A stretch of DNA of 64,000 nt from Sphingomonas sp. SUN039 (GTDB taxonomy: Bacteria > Pseudomonadota > Alphaproteobacteria > Sphingomonadales > Sphingomonadaceae), in the NCBI RefSeq assembly GCF_024758725.1, contig NZ_CP096972.1, positions 2,090,001-2,154,000 on the forward strand. The letters are read 5' to 3'. Below are positions 63,947 through 64,000 of this stretch, one piece after another; within the stretch, counting starts at the first letter, position 1; each line of letters begins with the position of its first letter. The notes below the pieces were generated by a model. The model had not been told where the DNA came from and made no database searches. It saw only the letters and a list, made by a program, of their open reading frames with translations. The position numbers were made by a program, and so were the translations under genes.

Positions 63947-64000
63947 TCTCCTTACGTCAGAGGCGCACGGAAAATCGCTTCCCGCGCGCTTGGCTTGCCC

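Noticed and set aside
63947-64000. rpsJ at the right edge
   Set aside because: The last 54 bases show no S10 C-terminal sequence; the gene is probably beyond the window.

Overview
The window is a GC-rich (roughly 65 % by eye) chromosomal segment of an alphaproteobacterium. It is most likely a sphingomonad (Sphingomonadales): RpoA, the ribosomal proteins and the division cluster read like that group, the SOS box is the alphaproteobacterial GTTC-N7-GTTC type, and there is a decayed gene-transfer-agent terminase and several dispersed palindrome families. Almost every gene from 1 to 12 kb and from 18.8 to 36.5 kb lies on the minus strand. No tRNA, rRNA, CRISPR array or intact insertion sequence was seen.

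Region 1 (1-11 kb) is the division and cell-wall (dcw) cluster, read on the minus strand: mraZ, rsmH, ftsL, ftsI, murE, murF, mraY, murD, ftsW and the start of murG. Genes abut or overlap by 1-13 bases. Four MraZ boxes with exact 10-base spacing lie upstream of mraZ. murD carries an in-frame palindromic insertion. Region 2 (11-18.8 kb) holds a PIN/RHH toxin-antitoxin pair with a palindromic operator, a cysteine synthase, an SOS-controlled Y-family polymerase, a lipoprotein, a rhodanese, purL, and a bfd-bfr iron-storage pair behind a Fur-like palindrome. Region 3 (18.8-29.3 kb) holds an Hpt protein, yfgM-bamB-der (der has an in-frame REP doublet in its inter-domain linker), panB, DUF427, RidA, an Spx/ArsC-like protein, guaA, secreted Gly/Tyr- and Arg-rich proteins and an FAD monooxygenase. 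Region 4 (29.3-34.8 kb) holds a single-chain MmeI-like restriction-methyltransferase gene interrupted at a run of eight G, followed by an S9 prolyl oligopeptidase.

Region 5 (34.8-48.2 kb) is the accessory part. rplQ and rpoA, which are normally neighbours, are separated by about 13 kb made of modules. The modules are: a terminase pseudogene and a PA2169-type protein; a lipoprotein plus NarL-type two-component pair and a repeat-rich secreted protein; and an export cassette (HlyD adaptor, C39-peptidase ABC transporter, double-glycine-leader precursor, 58-residue membrane protein). Each of the last two modules ends in a broken piece of rpoA preceded by the same ~120-base multi-hairpin repeat that follows the intact rpoA. 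The larger rpoA relic is interrupted by four 64-66-base elements that share a three-stem fold but differ in sequence.

Region 6 (48.2-64 kb) is the alpha/spc/S10 ribosomal cluster on the minus strand, from rplC to rpoA, with secY and adk. A small SRPBCC protein and glutamate dehydrogenase are inserted between adk and rpsM. Two short genes fall below usual size cut-offs here: rpmD and a possible 43-residue membrane ORF beside it.
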